Shown here: positions 18,756-30,100 of the stretch, one piece after another | How the letters are laid out: each line of letters opens with the position of its first letter | Position numbering within the stretch: position 1 is the stretch's first letter | Assembly (NCBI GenBank): GCA_018057925.1 | Contig: JAGPCT010000003.1 | Coordinates: forward strand, 96,189-160,188 | Source of the DNA: Saprospiraceae bacterium | GTDB lineage: Bacteria; Bacteroidota; Bacteroidia; Chitinophagales; Saprospiraceae | Direction: 5' to 3' | Length of the DNA stretch: 64,000 bases | Program-made: the position numbers and the translations under genes | Notes under the pieces: generated by a model | Told to the model about the DNA's origin: nothing | What the model saw: only the letters and a program-made list of their open reading frames with translations | Database searches by the model: none

Positions 18756-21700
18756 TCATTCAGTTATAACCCACAATCCCGGCACTCTGGCTACAATACT
18801 ATTGTCATACATCGCTCCGCATGAAGAAGCCGGGATGTAACTTTTACCCGAATAAGCAGCTATCAGCTTGGTTCGAAAAGTTTTTGTAGCACCTTGATTT
18901 AAGCTAAAGAAGGTATTGATTCGATCATCTCTTACATCCTGATAGTCATAGTAATCAGATGCGGGATTGGATACTCCTTCTTGCATCCTGTCATTGATAA
19001 TCTCCCAACTGGAAGGGAAAAGTTGTGTTAATGCAATGTCTGAAATGGGAATATTTAATGGAGAAATATTTTTAACGGTTGCAACGGAATAAAATTCAGT
19101 ACCTTTTTTTAATTTCTTTGGATCAATAGGAATACCCTGTTTGTTGACATACGAAATACTTAGATGAATGTTATCAGAGATTTTCGTTGGATCGGTCAAT
19201 GCCGCTTTGCCTTTTTGAACTAAGGTCACGTAAATCGTTCCTTTACCTTTATTAACAATATTTGCTGATGAAAAGGAAGTTTTTTTATCAAATTTGATGA
19301 AATAAGAGGAGCCTTCTTGATTGACATTATAAGATTTACCACGAATAGAATAGGTAGCAACAATGTTCTTAGCTGTCGGATATTTATTCAAATAAGAAGC
19401 CACAGACCAAATTCCATAAGCTTTACTGAAGGTGGCATACCAACTGTTATTTCCCAATTTCGTGGCGATATGATGCGCAAGAGAAGATGCATCCTTTTTG
19501 TTACCCAAGAGAAGGTATGTCTGGAGTAAGATTGCCTGGTCTCGCATGTCTGAACCAAAGGTATAGCCTGGTTCTGTGTAAGGATTAATAGTTTTTTCAG
19601 CCTGGTCCAGAATACTTTTTCCAACGTCTTTTTTGCCAATAATAGCGTAGGTTGCTGCCAAAAAATATTTACCGGGGTTGCTTAGGGTCGTGTATCCTTT
19701 AAGTTGATTCATTGCGCCTTGTTCTGGAGTGCCGGCTAAAGCAAGTAAATAAAGTCTGTATGCTTGATCTATGTCGGAGTTGTGTGCATAAAGGCCAATT
19801 TTTTGTTGTTTTGGTTGCCATGTTCGGGCTACCTTCTTTTGATAGTCCATCAATGCGTTGTAGCTTGTTGAAGGTACGGAATAGCCTAATTTCTTAGCTT
19901 CTGTGAGAAAGTGACCGGCATAGATACTTGTAAAATTATCAGGAAATGTTCCTCCGGGCCAAAAACTATACCATCCTTCGGCATTTTGATAAGAAGATAG
20001 CTTTTGGATCGTAAAATCAACCATCCTTTTTATCTGGTCTTTATTGGCAGGTGTCAATGCAACAACATCCTTTAAAAACAGTTGTGGGAAAGCTTTACTG
20101 ATAGTTTGTTCTAAACATCCGAATGGATAATCTATCAATTGATCCAGATTGCCTGAAAGATTCATTGAAGGAAAGGTAGAAAATTCCAGGATAGTTTCGT
20201 TGGTGCCTGTAATACCCACTGTTGAGCTTGAAATGGAAGTGGATTTGCCGGCTTCAATTATAAAGTTTTTGGAAGTTTGGATAGGGAGGTTTGGGTTATT
20301 AATCCCTATTTCTACCACTTCTTTAGTGGATTCATTACCGGAAGTTGCTGATATTTCTAATTTAGCAATTCCTTCCTTATCAGGTACTGAAATGGGAAAA
20401 TAAACCATCTTTTCGCCACTGCCATTGAAAGAAATAGATTGCAGGCCGGATTGCACGGGCTGGACTAAGCCTTGAAGGTCTTTGATAGAAATAGTTACAT
20501 TGCGAATGTTATTTTTTGTCGCCCATACATTGACAGGGACATTAAAGGTTTCTCCGGGTCTAAGTACCCTTGGTAGGGTAGAAGCGACCATTAATGGTTT
20601 AATTACTTTTATGACTTTTTCACTTGCTCCGGAGGCTGTTCCATTTGTTGCAACGACCATAGCTCTTACCGAACCGATATAATTTTTTATTGAAAAAGAA
20701 TGTCTGGCTTTTTCTCCTTTTTTCAATTTAAAAGGTCCTAAATTAATGTCGGCGGGCACGAAGCGGTTTGCTTTAGGTGCGCCTTCAATTTGTGCTGCTG
20801 CCATATCTCCACCTATTGCAAATATATTTGATAGGCGTCCACCATAAGCTCCAAGGACGTAGTCATAAAAGTCCCATGTTTTCAACGCCAAAGCTGATTT
20901 GGCATAGAAATAGTCATACGGATTAGGCGTTTTAAATCGGGTTATATCCAATAATCCTTCATCCACTATGGCTATTGTATAATACATTTCTTTGCCATTT
21001 GCTTCATTAACCAAACATTCCACCTTTTTATCGGGTTGGATTTCGGAAGGCACTTGAATCACCGGAGTGAGCGTCAAAGAAGGATTATTTATTCGAAATG
21101 GTACGACGCCATACATTCTTAAGGGTAAGTCGTTGTCAGGATGGACGTGTGGTTGGATTAAAGTTACAAAGATATAGGCATTAGCGCCCATTTGATCTGT
21201 AGTTTTTATAGCAACTTTATTTAATCCTTCTGAACAATTGTACCATTGTTTTTGAATCAATGTATTTCCATTTTCTATTGTAATCAGAGCTTTACTTCCG
21301 GATGGAGCATTGAATAATACTTGAATTGACTGGCCTATAGTAACTTCTTTTTTGTCTGTAGAAAGGGGCAAAGCACTGGCTATTTTCGACAAATCGGTTG
21401 TATTGGCGTCATCAGGATAGCCGACATAAGCGTAAGCTCCGGAACTATGGGGGCTAGCGTCAGAAGAAGCTATAATGAGATATCTGCCCCAACCGGGTGG
21501 CGTAAATAGAATGGATGCTATCCCGCTATTATTGGTTTTTACTGAATAGGTTTTAACTGGAACAGCATTGATATTACCGGTGTAATAACTTTCATCGGTA
21601 TAATCACTTTCCCACCACCATCGCCAATCCAACTTGTATATAGTTAAAGTAGCATTGACATTTGCGATAGGCTTTCCATATTGGTTAAGGACAATAGATT

Positions 21701-24311
21701 GAATAGTGCTAGCTTTCCCTTCAGCTATTGTCGGTTCGCCCCAGGTATTTTTGGGAATATTGATGCCGATGTAGGCTTTATAAGGCGAGAAGACACCGGT
21801 TGAATAATCTATGCTAAAGTTGCCTCCGGGTTCGAAGACGGTTGTTTTAAAGACAGCATTGCTAATTTGTCGGATATCATCATTGGTGTTCAAATTCAGT
21901 TGAATATCGGCATTTCCGGCATTGTCAGTACTTCCTTCAAATACAGTTTTTTGAAAGTTTTTGTAGGATGCTTCATTATTGAAAGTAAAGTCTTTATATT
22001 TTTCAAATGGCTGGTTGTTACTTCTCAGGTTGGCTTCAATTGTGGTACGTAAATTACCTGCAATGCTACCAATCAACCAAGCAGTATTTAGCCTTGCATC
22101 AACAATTGACGAACCAGCCATGAGTTGATTTTTATCGGGGGTGAAGGTAATCTTTAAGCGATTGGGTTTGATTGTTTCGATATTCAATAGCTTAGTGAAG
22201 GCTGCTCCACCGACTTTGACGGTTGCCGACCAGATTCCGGTTGGGGCTTCGGTATCCGTCGCCAGGTGCATTGGGATAATAGAGCCTTTGGAATAATTGA
22301 AAACCTTCTTTGTGACTAACACATTATTCGGATTGCGCCATTCCAATTGGATGGGATGCGTGGCAGGCATGCTACCTCCAAAATCATCGATGATACAATT
22401 TAGAAAAATAGAATCTCCGGGTCTCCACACACCACGTTCGGCGTAGATATAGGCTTTAAGCCCTTTTTGATAAGCATCACCACTCACATCAAATTTACTC
22501 AAAGAAAGTGAACGACCGTCATCTAAGAGGAGGTAACTTTTGTCATTGTCTTTTTCTGCTATGGCAATAAATGGCTTGGATTTTAGCTTAATATTTAAAA
22601 AACCATCGCTATCTGTTTCGCCTTTGTCAATTATTTGCTGTTGAAAATTGTAGAATGTTACTGTTGTGCCTGATTTAGGTTGAGCTGTGAGAATATCAGT
22701 AACAGCGGCGAAGTAGTTACCTTGATCATTGCCTTTTACAATGAGTGCGAGGTTGGATTTGTAGATACTTTGGATAGCAAAATTCTGTTTGGAATAATAT
22801 TGTGGTTTGCATGGGTTTTCATAATTTGACCAATCATAATCATCCGAATATTCTTCAGCAAAACCATCGTAATTGTTATCATAGATACTTTGAATATCTT
22901 CGCCAAAAGCATTATTAATAGGCAATAATTCCTTTTCTTTCCATTCTTTGTTGTCAGCTTTGCAGATATACGATGTGTAAGCCCGTCTAAACCCGATTCT
23001 AATCTGATAGATTGCATTTCGGTCGGTAGTAATCAATTTATTGAGGTCTAGACCGTATCTTACCCATGAGTTTTTGTTAATCGCCGAGTTGAGGTCGGAC
23101 AATTGAATTTTTTGTTGAAGGATTATTTTGCCAACCCTGTCTATTTCGTAATTCTCCTCATAGCCATTATAGGTTTGATAGTATTGAAGGATATTATTAG
23201 AAAAAACTTTGACAACTTCAATATCCACTGCATTTAAGTTGATGGCTTCAAAAGGCAAAACTAAACCATCGCTTTCAGGCATAATATTTCCTTTGTCCAC
23301 AAATCGGACGGAAGGCTTGGTGTCCATGAAATTGACATTTTTGCTCCATGATTTTTCCAACGATTTGCCTTGTGCATTTTTGATAGAAGGCAGTACCCTG
23401 ACCATGTGGAATCCCGTGATACGGCTTGAAGGATACACTTTAATGTTATTGTTTTGAATTGAATATGTTATCGGATCTACATAGCCGTCAATGGTAATTA
23501 AGCCGGACAAATCTTGTGTGGCAAGGATGGGGTCGGTAAAGTTGACAGTAAAGTAAAAATCATCTTCATTATTATAATACAAATCATGCACTTTAAAGTC
23601 AGAGACAGGAACAACATCTATCTCGGATTTGGTGTCTGTTTCGATGTGGATGGGCTTGCCATTAAAAGCAATGGTCAACTTGGATAAACGATTGTTTCTC
23701 TGGATGTCTGTAATCGTGAAGTTGTGATTGAGACCGTTGTTGGTATGTTGCCAGACAATTGGAAGGGTCTGACCTTCTATTTCCGCCTTGAGCATTGCCT
23801 CTACAGGAATGTTGTTTTCTGAATCAGCTAATAGGATTGACCCTTTGTATGTCTGAATTCTGAAGTCAGCTGCTGAAGGGGTGTCCCAACCGGCTTGAAC
23901 TAATATAGCATCTTGTCGTATCGTCTTAACGCTAAAATTAAATTTTTTATATTCTGTTGGTATGTTGTCTTGAAGGTCTGAAAGTTGAATAGAAATATTA
24001 TATTCTTTATTACTCTCCAATTCTTTAGTTGGTTTAAATACAAGGGTTTTCTCATCTTGCCATACTGCTTTGCCTTCTACAGAAGGTGATATGGAAAAGG
24101 CGTCAGAAGTAATATATCCGCCTACCGCCTTAGGTTCAACCATATTTCCGGCAAAGATGACTTTAATTGGATCTGTTTTGGAGATTATACCTGAGGTATT
24201 CGCAAAAATATAGGGATTGGGCTCATTGGTAGCGACCTTTGATTTGCAAGATAAAATAAAAAGTCCACATATAAAATAAAGTGTGAACCTAATAAATGAT
24301 GTATTAGGCAT
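18756..24311 (-). CDS. Bacterial alpha-2-macroglobulin family lipoprotein
   Basis: A predicted periplasmic protease-trapping lipoprotein of 1,851 residues, the usual size of long bacterial alpha-2-macroglobulins. The start at 24311 (MPNTSFIRF) gives a short hydrophobic signal and a lipobox ending LSCKS; an upstream ATG would add 12 residues before the signal. MG-type beta domains fill the first half, including the GERGVWRPGDS-like sequence near residue 635 (here AERGVWRPGDS). The intact thioester motif CLEQ has its Cys at residue 1399, within the alpha-helical thioester domain, and a C-terminal receptor-binding-like domain follows. The thioester would covalently trap attacking proteases. Many such genes sit beside pbpC (PBP1C); none is next to this one. 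It is transcribed alone and faces the cbb3 block tail to tail. Confidence 0.92.
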   Translation of the reverse strand: MPNTSFIRFTLYFICGLFILSCKSKVATNEPNPYIFANTSGIISKTDPIKVIFAGNMVEPKAVGGYITSDAFSISPSVEGKAVWQDEKTLVFKPTKELESNKEYNISIQLSDLQDNIPTEYKKFNFSVKTIRQDAILVQAGWDTPSAADFRIQTYKGSILLADSENNIPVEAMLKAEIEGQTLPIVWQHTNNGLNHNFTITDIQRNNRLSKLTIAFNGKPIHIETDTKSEIDVVPVSDFKVHDLYYNNEDDFYFTVNFTDPILATQDLSGLITIDGYVDPITYSIQNNNIKVYPSSRITGFHMVRVLPSIKNAQGKSLEKSWSKNVNFMDTKPSVRFVDKGNIMPESDGLVLPFEAINLNAVDIEVVKVFSNNILQYYQTYNGYEENYEIDRVGKIILQQKIQLSDLNSAINKNSWVRYGLDLNKLITTDRNAIYQIRIGFRRAYTSYICKADNKEWKEKELLPINNAFGEDIQSIYDNNYDGFAEEYSDDYDWSNYENPCKPQYYSKQNFAIQSIYKSNLALIVKGNDQGNYFAAVTDILTAQPKSGTTVTFYNFQQQIIDKGETDSDGFLNIKLKSKPFIAIAEKDNDKSYLLLDDGRSLSLSKFDVSGDAYQKGLKAYIYAERGVWRPGDSIFLNCIIDDFGGSMPATHPIQLEWRNPNNVLVTKKVFNYSKGSIIPMHLATDTEAPTGIWSATVKVGGAAFTKLLNIETIKPNRLKITFTPDKNQLMAGSSIVDARLNTAWLIGSIAGNLRTTIEANLRSNNQPFEKYKDFTFNNEASYKNFQKTVFEGSTDNAGNADIQLNLNTNDDIRQISNAVFKTTVFEPGGNFSIDYSTGVFSPYKAYIGINIPKNTWGEPTIAEGKASTIQSIVLNQYGKPIANVNATLTIYKLDWRWWWESDYTDESYYTGNINAVPVKTYSVKTNNSGIASILFTPPGWGRYLIIASSDASPHSSGAYAYVGYPDDANTTDLSKIASALPLSTDKKEVTIGQSIQVLFNAPSGSKALITIENGNTLIQKQWYNCSEGLNKVAIKTTDQMGANAYIFVTLIQPHVHPDNDLPLRMYGVVPFRINNPSLTLTPVIQVPSEIQPDKKVECLVNEANGKEMYYTIAIVDEGLLDITRFKTPNPYDYFYAKSALALKTWDFYDYVLGAYGGRLSNIFAIGGDMAAAQIEGAPKANRFVPADINLGPFKLKKGEKARHSFSIKNYIGSVRAMVVATNGTASGASEKVIKVIKPLMVASTLPRVLRPGETFNVPVNVWATKNNIRNVTISIKDLQGLVQPVQSGLQSISFNGSGEKMVYFPISVPDKEGIAKLEISATSGNESTKEVVEIGINNPNLPIQTSKNFIIEAGKSTSISSSTVGITGTNETILEFSTFPSMNLSGNLDQLIDYPFGCLEQTISKAFPQLFLKDVVALTPANKDQIKRMVDFTIQKLSSYQNAEGWYSFWPGGTFPDNFTSIYAGHFLTEAKKLGYSVPSTSYNALMDYQKKVARTWQPKQQKIGLYAHNSDIDQAYRLYLLALAGTPEQGAMNQLKGYTTLSNPGKYFLAATYAIIGKKDVGKSILDQAEKTINPYTEPGYTFGSDMRDQAILLQTYLLLGNKKDASSLAHHIATKLGNNSWYATFSKAYGIWSVASYLNKYPTAKNIVATYSIRGKSYNVNQEGSSYFIKFDKKTSFSSANIVNKGKGTIYVTLVQKGKAALTDPTKISDNIHLSISYVNKQGIPIDPKKLKKGTEFYSVATVKNISPLNIPISDIALTQLFPSSWEIINDRMQEGVSNPASDYYDYQDVRDDRINTFFSLNQGATKTFRTKLIAAYSGKSYIPASSCGAMYDNSIVARVPGLWVITE

Positions 24312-24547
24312 AGAATTTGATTTTTGTAAATATAAATATACCAACATTTTAATGAATAAGAAAATTTCACATTGATATGAAAAAATAATGTATGGATTTT
24401 TATAATTTTATCCATTGATTTTAGGAGGAGGTTGTCATTGAATTCCGGAATAAAAAACAGGAAAGGTTGTCATTATTTTCAATCGATAATTGTATGTAGT
24501 ATTGCATTTTTATTGATTCTTTACTCTTATGTCTAAAAAATATTCAG
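24312..24547. other. Divergent intergenic region
   Basis: It separates the minus-strand macroglobulin gene from the plus-strand lyase gene, so promoters for both should lie here. I saw no convincing -33/-7 pair and no RNA gene. Confidence 0.4.
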
Positions 24548-26299
24548 ATGAAAAAATATATTAGATTCCGTACCTTTTTAAATTTCCCAATTTTCACTCA
24601 TATATTAACGATATTCTTTTTTTGTGGATTGACTATAACAGTTGTTGGACAAAAGGCTTTTCCGGATGCTATCGGATTTGGTGCACATGCTTCAGGGGGT
24701 AGAGGAGGTCAGGTGATTTATGTCACTAATCTGAATGTTAGTGGACCGGGTTCATTGCAAGAGGCACTCAATCAGTCCGGACCTAGATATATTTTATTCA
24801 AGGTGGCCGGAGTAATTGACGGAACAGTTGAAGTACCTAATGGACATGGTGACTTTACATTGGCAGGACAGACATCTCCCGGAGGCATCATTGTACGTGG
24901 ATTCCAAATGTACAATAATGAGGATCCATCTGTGAATAATGTGATTATCCGTCATCTCAGATCGAGGATAGGCGATATTGATCTTCACCCAACCAATAAT
25001 TGGCTTGGCAGTGATGGTATTACAATAGGTGGAGTTAGAAATGCGATTATTGATCATTGTTCTTTTCAACATGCCAATGATGAAGCGGTGGACATTTCGA
25101 GGTCTTCGGCACTGACTATTCAGAACTGTGTACTTGGAGAGACTTTGGGTGATCATGGCTATCTTGGAGGTATGCTTATTAATTATTCCAATGCAGAAAG
25201 TCCACTAGATTCAATAAGTATCCATCAGAATGTTTGGAATAGAATAGGTGGCCGTATGCCCGAATTGTCCTGTGAGTCACCCGACTGTAATGGCAGGACC
25301 ATCCATCTTGAAGTATCTAATAACTTATATTGGGACCCTCAGATTGAATTGTGGTATGAAGGTTTAACTAATGTCGGTGATGGACATTTTTATTTGAATA
25401 TGAATAGTATCAATAACTTATATCATACACGCACTTCTTACCCTAACGGAATGTATCATTTTGATTTATTGAACTATGTTAATAATCAATTGTATTTTTC
25501 GGGTAATCAAATGAATAAGTATCCGAACTATAGTGATTATCAACTTTTTTACTGTTGTAATGATTTTAATCAAAATAATCCCAATGTCGATATGGGTGTT
25601 GCCAGCCGATTGAATATTAAGCATCCGTATTATAGTACAGATTACCTTACAGTAGAAGCATTGCAAGAGTATATTTCAAAATATGGTGGAGCTTTCCCCC
25701 GAGATCCGATGGATAAGCGCTTTGCACAATCTATTGCAGATAATGTAATTATCGACCTCCCTGTTGATCAAGCCGCTGCAGATGATGCTTTTCTCATTCA
25801 ACAAACCGAGAATCCGCCACAGGACAGCGATGGTGATGGAATGCCTGATTACTGGGAAGTTTTACATGGATTGGATAACAATACACAAGATAACAATGGA
25901 ACAGGCCTATCGCAAGTCATTACGGGCGAAAGTGGATATACAAATCTTGAGTGTTACCTTAATTGCCTTTCTGATGCTTTGGTCAATGGTAAAACTACAC
26001 CTGAATGCAATATTAATGGAACTATTGTCGGAAATTTATCCAATATAAAGGATGGGACTGTTTTTGTTTTTCCTAATCCGGTGCAAGATATGTTAGGGAT
26101 TTTATGCAATAGCATAGACTTCCCTGTTTCGGTGAATTTATATAATTTGAATGGTCAGAATGTTGGAGCCCAATTGATAACTTCAAAGTATTCATTTATT
26201 CCTACATCTCACCTTGATCCAGGTGTCTATGTCCTAAAGATGACATCAGTATTAACAGGGAAATTAGAGCATATTACAAAGGTAATTGTACTGCGATAA
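24548..26299 (+). CDS. Secreted pectate lyase-like (PL1-type) protein with T9SS type A sorting domain
   Basis: A 583-residue exported protein. A signal sequence covers about residues 1-36 (ends VVGQKAFPDA). A right-handed beta-helix domain of the pectate lyase PL1 kind follows: FGAHASGGRGGQVIYVTN, then the repeated-strand segments NVIIRHLRSRIGD, SDGITI and IIDHCSFQHANDEAVDI. Pectate lyases cut polygalacturonate by beta-elimination using calcium, but I could not assign the catalytic Arg with certainty, so the substrate is open. DSDGDGMPDYWE near residue 427 is a calcium-binding thrombospondin-3-like linker. The last ~75 residues (VFPNPVQDMLGIL to VYVLKMTS) are a T9SS type A sorting domain. The gene appears to stand alone. 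Confidence 0.88.
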   Translation: MKKYIRFRTFLNFPIFTHILTIFFFCGLTITVVGQKAFPDAIGFGAHASGGRGGQVIYVTNLNVSGPGSLQEALNQSGPRYILFKVAGVIDGTVEVPNGHGDFTLAGQTSPGGIIVRGFQMYNNEDPSVNNVIIRHLRSRIGDIDLHPTNNWLGSDGITIGGVRNAIIDHCSFQHANDEAVDISRSSALTIQNCVLGETLGDHGYLGGMLINYSNAESPLDSISIHQNVWNRIGGRMPELSCESPDCNGRTIHLEVSNNLYWDPQIELWYEGLTNVGDGHFYLNMNSINNLYHTRTSYPNGMYHFDLLNYVNNQLYFSGNQMNKYPNYSDYQLFYCCNDFNQNNPNVDMGVASRLNIKHPYYSTDYLTVEALQEYISKYGGAFPRDPMDKRFAQSIADNVIIDLPVDQAAADDAFLIQQTENPPQDSDGDGMPDYWEVLHGLDNNTQDNNGTGLSQVITGESGYTNLECYLNCLSDALVNGKTTPECNINGTIVGNLSNIKDGTVFVFPNPVQDMLGILCNSIDFPVSVNLYNLNGQNVGAQLITSKYSFIPTSHLDPGVYVLKMTSVLTGKLEHITKVIVLR

Positions 26300-26496
26300 A
26301 AAGCATTAATTGGAAAAGTTTTTAGATACAACTGCCTCATATTTTTATGTTTTGAGTATTAAACATTAAATTAATCCAAAAGGAAGTTTAATCCCGATTG
26401 GATACTCGTTATAGCCCAATTGCATTTTCTAATACCGGATTGGAGTATTGACCAAACATTATGTATAATAGATTTTAAAAAAATATTGAATAAATA
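26300..26496. other. Intergenic region
   Basis: No gene seen. The stretch CCCAATTGCATTTTCTAA near 26415 weakly recalls the dispersed hairpin repeat, but the match is too poor to call. Confidence 0.3.
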
Positions 26497-26528
26497 TTTG
26501 GAAATATCTAAAGTAAAGTATAACTTTG
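26497..26528 (+). promoter_or_regulatory. Bacteroidota-type promoter of the zinc-ribbon gene
   Basis: TTTG (26497-26500), 20 bases, then TAACTTTG (26521-26528) fits the -33/-7 consensus TTTG-N19-TAnnTTTG. The leader to the ATG at 26594 contains two small hairpins, ATGATT/AATCAT and CTATTT/AAATAG. Confidence 0.6.
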
Positions 26529-26593
26529 ACTCGATGAAAACATGATTAAAAAATCATTTCACCTATTTAATCACCAAATAGTTAAATTTTATT

Positions 26594-26971
26594 ATGGAAG
26601 CAATCTCCGAAATTAAACAATGTCTTTATTGTGCCCAAAAAGTTGTTGGTAGATCAGATAAAAAATTCTGCGATGACTTTTGCCGAAATTCTTTTAATAA
26701 TCATCTTAAAGGTCAGATCAACAACGTTATTCGAAACGTGAATGGAGCCCTTAATAAAAATAGAAGAGTATTAGAAGAACTTTTACCGATAAATATTGCA
26801 CATAAGTTTGTTCCTAAGGATAAACTTATTAAAATGGGATTTCGATTTAAATATCACACCCATCAAATTCACAATCAAAAAGGACAAACTTACTTTTTCT
26901 GTTATGATTATGGCATTCGCGAGACGGAAAATCAAAATATTATGATTGTGAGAACGTATAACGTTCCATAA
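26594..26971 (+). CDS. Small zinc-ribbon protein of unknown function
   Basis: A 125-residue cytoplasmic protein. The N-terminus has CLYCAQKVVGRSDKKFC followed by DDFCRNSF, a CxxC...CxxxC zinc-ribbon-like knuckle around residues 10-35. The rest is basic and ends with a conserved-looking segment, GFRFKYHTHQIHNQKGQTYFF. This arrangement recurs in uncharacterised Bacteroidota proteins resembling DUF2116-type zinc ribbons; nucleic-acid binding is a guess. The ATG at 26594 follows a consensus promoter and a ~60-base leader. The gene is monocistronic and convergent with the giant gene at 27129. Confidence 0.75.
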   Translation: MEAISEIKQCLYCAQKVVGRSDKKFCDDFCRNSFNNHLKGQINNVIRNVNGALNKNRRVLEELLPINIAHKFVPKDKLIKMGFRFKYHTHQIHNQKGQTYFFCYDYGIRETENQNIMIVRTYNVP

Positions 26972-26996
26972 ATTCATATATGTGTCAGCGTATTAC

Positions 26997-27026
26997 TGCG
27001 GAATCGATTTACGACGCTTATTACGG
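26997..27026 (-). repeat. Dispersed intergenic hairpin repeat, copy E (partial)
   Basis: TGCGGAATCGATTTACGAC is identical over 19 bases to the copy at 43605-43680, followed by CTTATTACGG, which resembles the next part of that copy. It lies between convergent genes. Confidence 0.6.
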
Positions 27027-27128
27027 GATTGATAAATGTAATCGGGTAATTTACTATTGAATTCGAGTTTAAATGCCTGAAATAGATAGGTGGAGTGACT
27101 TTATTATATCATTCCACCTATAATAAAT

Positions 27129-30100
27129 TTATCGTATTAGAGTAACATCACCTTTAATAATGCGGACACCTTCTCCCGGTATCGTTACCTGAACCACCCA
27201 TGCAAAAACTGCCGGATCCATGTCGGCATTTCGGAATTTTCCGTTCCATCCTTCCGATTCTATATTTGGTAGAAAATCTGATTTTTCATAAACAAGCTCT
27301 CCCCAACGCGTGAAGATTTTCAAGTTATCAATTTTTTTAATGTGATGGTCTGCAAATACTGAAACATAATCATTTATACCATCCCCATTTGGTGTAAATA
27401 TATTCGGAACAAATATATTGATATCCTTTCTGATGATAACCCTCACACTGATGGAATCTTGGCATCCTTGTTCATCAGTTACTAAAACATGGTATGTAAT
27501 AGGTTCTTCCGGCTTAGTAGTTGGTGTCGGACAATCAGTGCATGAAAGATAATCGGTCGGTGTCCAGGTTATGGAAGAATAAGGACTTGTTATAATTGGA
27601 ATTAATGTTGTACTTTCTCCTTCATCCACGACATAAACACCTTGAATGTCTATGTCAATTCCAGAGCTTGACTTTATTGTGAAGTTCTTTAATACTTCAC
27701 AGTCTTTGGCATCTAATAATTTCACAATGTGATCGCCTTGTTCTAAATTGTCTAATTGTATAGGCAGAGAATTAGTTGTTAAAATTAACACACTATCCAA
27801 ATATATGTCAATCGGGAAAGTTAAATTTTGACTGGAAATGATATCAATATAATTGGATTTTGAATTGCTACACGCTTTGGAAACAATTTTGAACTGTGCT
27901 GAAACAAATGGAGGGGGATTGATACTAAATGGTTTGTTGGATTGACATCCTGATTCCGGATCTTTGAATATCAATGTATAGTTTCCGGGTAATAGCTCAT
28001 CGAAATAAGGAAGGCCACTAAATGTACTTCCACTGTCAACTGAAAATATATACCTGTCAGATGCCGGAGGAAGAATGGTAATGCTGCCTGTTTGAGATTG
28101 ACAATCTGTATTTTGAATCAATAGATCTACTTCAATGAGTGTTGTGATAGTAAGATTCATTTGATCGAAAGAGGCAGAACAAGGTCCGTCACCATCCGGA
28201 TCAGGACTTGTAAGAGTTAATGTTACAGTTTTATTTAATCTATCTTGAGCTGACGGAATATATTGAGTTATTGGTGAAACCGGATTAGTAAATGTACCGG
28301 AACCATTGGTAGTCCATAAAACTTGACTACTTCCCGTTACAATTCCATTTAATGTTATATTATTTTCGGAGCAAATATGTAAATCGGGACCTGCATTGAT
28401 GCTAACAAGACTATTGCAACCACAATCAATGACAGCTATATGGGTTGTGTCCTCTGCTTTGCAATTGCCATTGAAAAAGGTGTAAGTAATTGTATGTACA
28501 CCCAATCCGGCTTTTGCAGGATCAAATATATTATTAGAAATACCATTTCCACTCCAAGTCCCACCTGATGGAGTAGCATTAAGGGTAACAAATGCTGCAT
28601 CAATACATAATTCATCCGGAATATTAAAAAGTTTTATTTCCGGTAAAGGAGTTATGTTGATAATAAGTTGGTCGAATGCAGGATTGCATGGACCTGCTCC
28701 ATCCGGATCCAAGGTTGTCAATTGAATAACTACAGTACCTTTAACAATGTCTGATTGACTTGGTGTGTACTCTGTTAGCAGATTTTGAATATTGTCAAAA
28801 GTGCCCGAACCCTTTGTAGTCCATATTGCACCCGGTGCATTACTTATAATACCTGATAGTTGAACCTTCTCACCTGCACAGATTGTAATATCTTTCCCTG
28901 CATCTACAGAAGCGGGATTAGCACATCCGCAATCTTTAACTTTGATTTCTATTTTTGAATTATTGGAGCATCCAAATGGGTCTGTATAGGAATAAAAAAC
29001 TTCAAATGTTCCAATTTTATCAGGAGTAAATGTATTGCCATTGACACCATCGCCCGAGAAAACTCCACCCGAAGGATTAGCGGTTAAAATAACTGCACCA
29101 TCATTCAGGCATAAATCAGGGACGGTTGTTATTTGGATGTTGGGTAATGGTAAGACTTTAATTTGAATTTGTTGTTGCCCAGAACAATTACCAGTTACAG
29201 TATAGGTAATTGTATGAATCCCTACTCCTGCTTTATTGGGGTCAAAGGAGGTACCAGTTACTCCCAGACCGGTAAATATTCCGCCTGATGGAGTGGCAGA
29301 TAATTCAATTGAAGTAGCACTGACGCATAAGTCATTCACTTTGGCGATATTTATGACTAATTCTTGTATGGTTATGATAATTGAGCTATTAACCGGGCTA
29401 CAAGGACCATTGCCATCAGGATCTATTGATGTTAGGGTTAATTTAACCTTCCCATTGAGAATATCATTCGTACCCGGAGTATATACAGCATTTAATAAAG
29501 TAGGATCATTAAATACGCCGTCTCCAGCTGTTGTCCAAGTCCCTCCTGAAGCTCCATTTATAATGCCATTTAGGTTAACTTTTTCAGTGGAACAAATGGT
29601 TTGGTTCGTTCCCGGATTTACCGTAACCGGTGTAGTACAATCGCAATCCTCGACAGTAATAAAAATGGAAGTTGTGCCAATACATCCGTTGGCATCTTGA
29701 ACAGTATATATTATTTCAAATGTGCCGGGAATGGAAGGTGTAAACAACCCATTGTTTACATGGTCGCCTGAGAAAATACCGCCTGCAGGTATTGCTGTTA
29801 AAGAGATAGCTGGGTCATCTTTACAAACACCGGTAATCGGAGTTATAACCGGATTCGGCAAAGGATTTACAGTTATTGTTATTGATTTGTCAGCCGGGCA
29901 ATTGCCATTAGTATGATAAGATATGATATGATTCCCTATTCCGGCAATGGCTGGGTCAAATGTGTTGCCCGTTACGCCATTTCCTGAAAATACACCACCG
30001 GAAGGAGTGGCAACTAAAGTAATCTTTTCTCCGTCTATACAAAGTGGATTGACTTGTGTAAAGGAAATAATTGTCTTTGAAATAATAATGGTTAATTCAT

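Noticed and set aside
26400..26440. Another copy of the dispersed hairpin repeat
   Set aside because: Only CCCAA and a few scattered bases agree; not above chance.
29236..29700. Plus-strand open frame of 154 codons opposite the second giant gene
   Set aside because: It is antisense to the ~240-residue repeats, recurs in each repeat copy, and has low-complexity Gly/Val/Pro content; a shadow.
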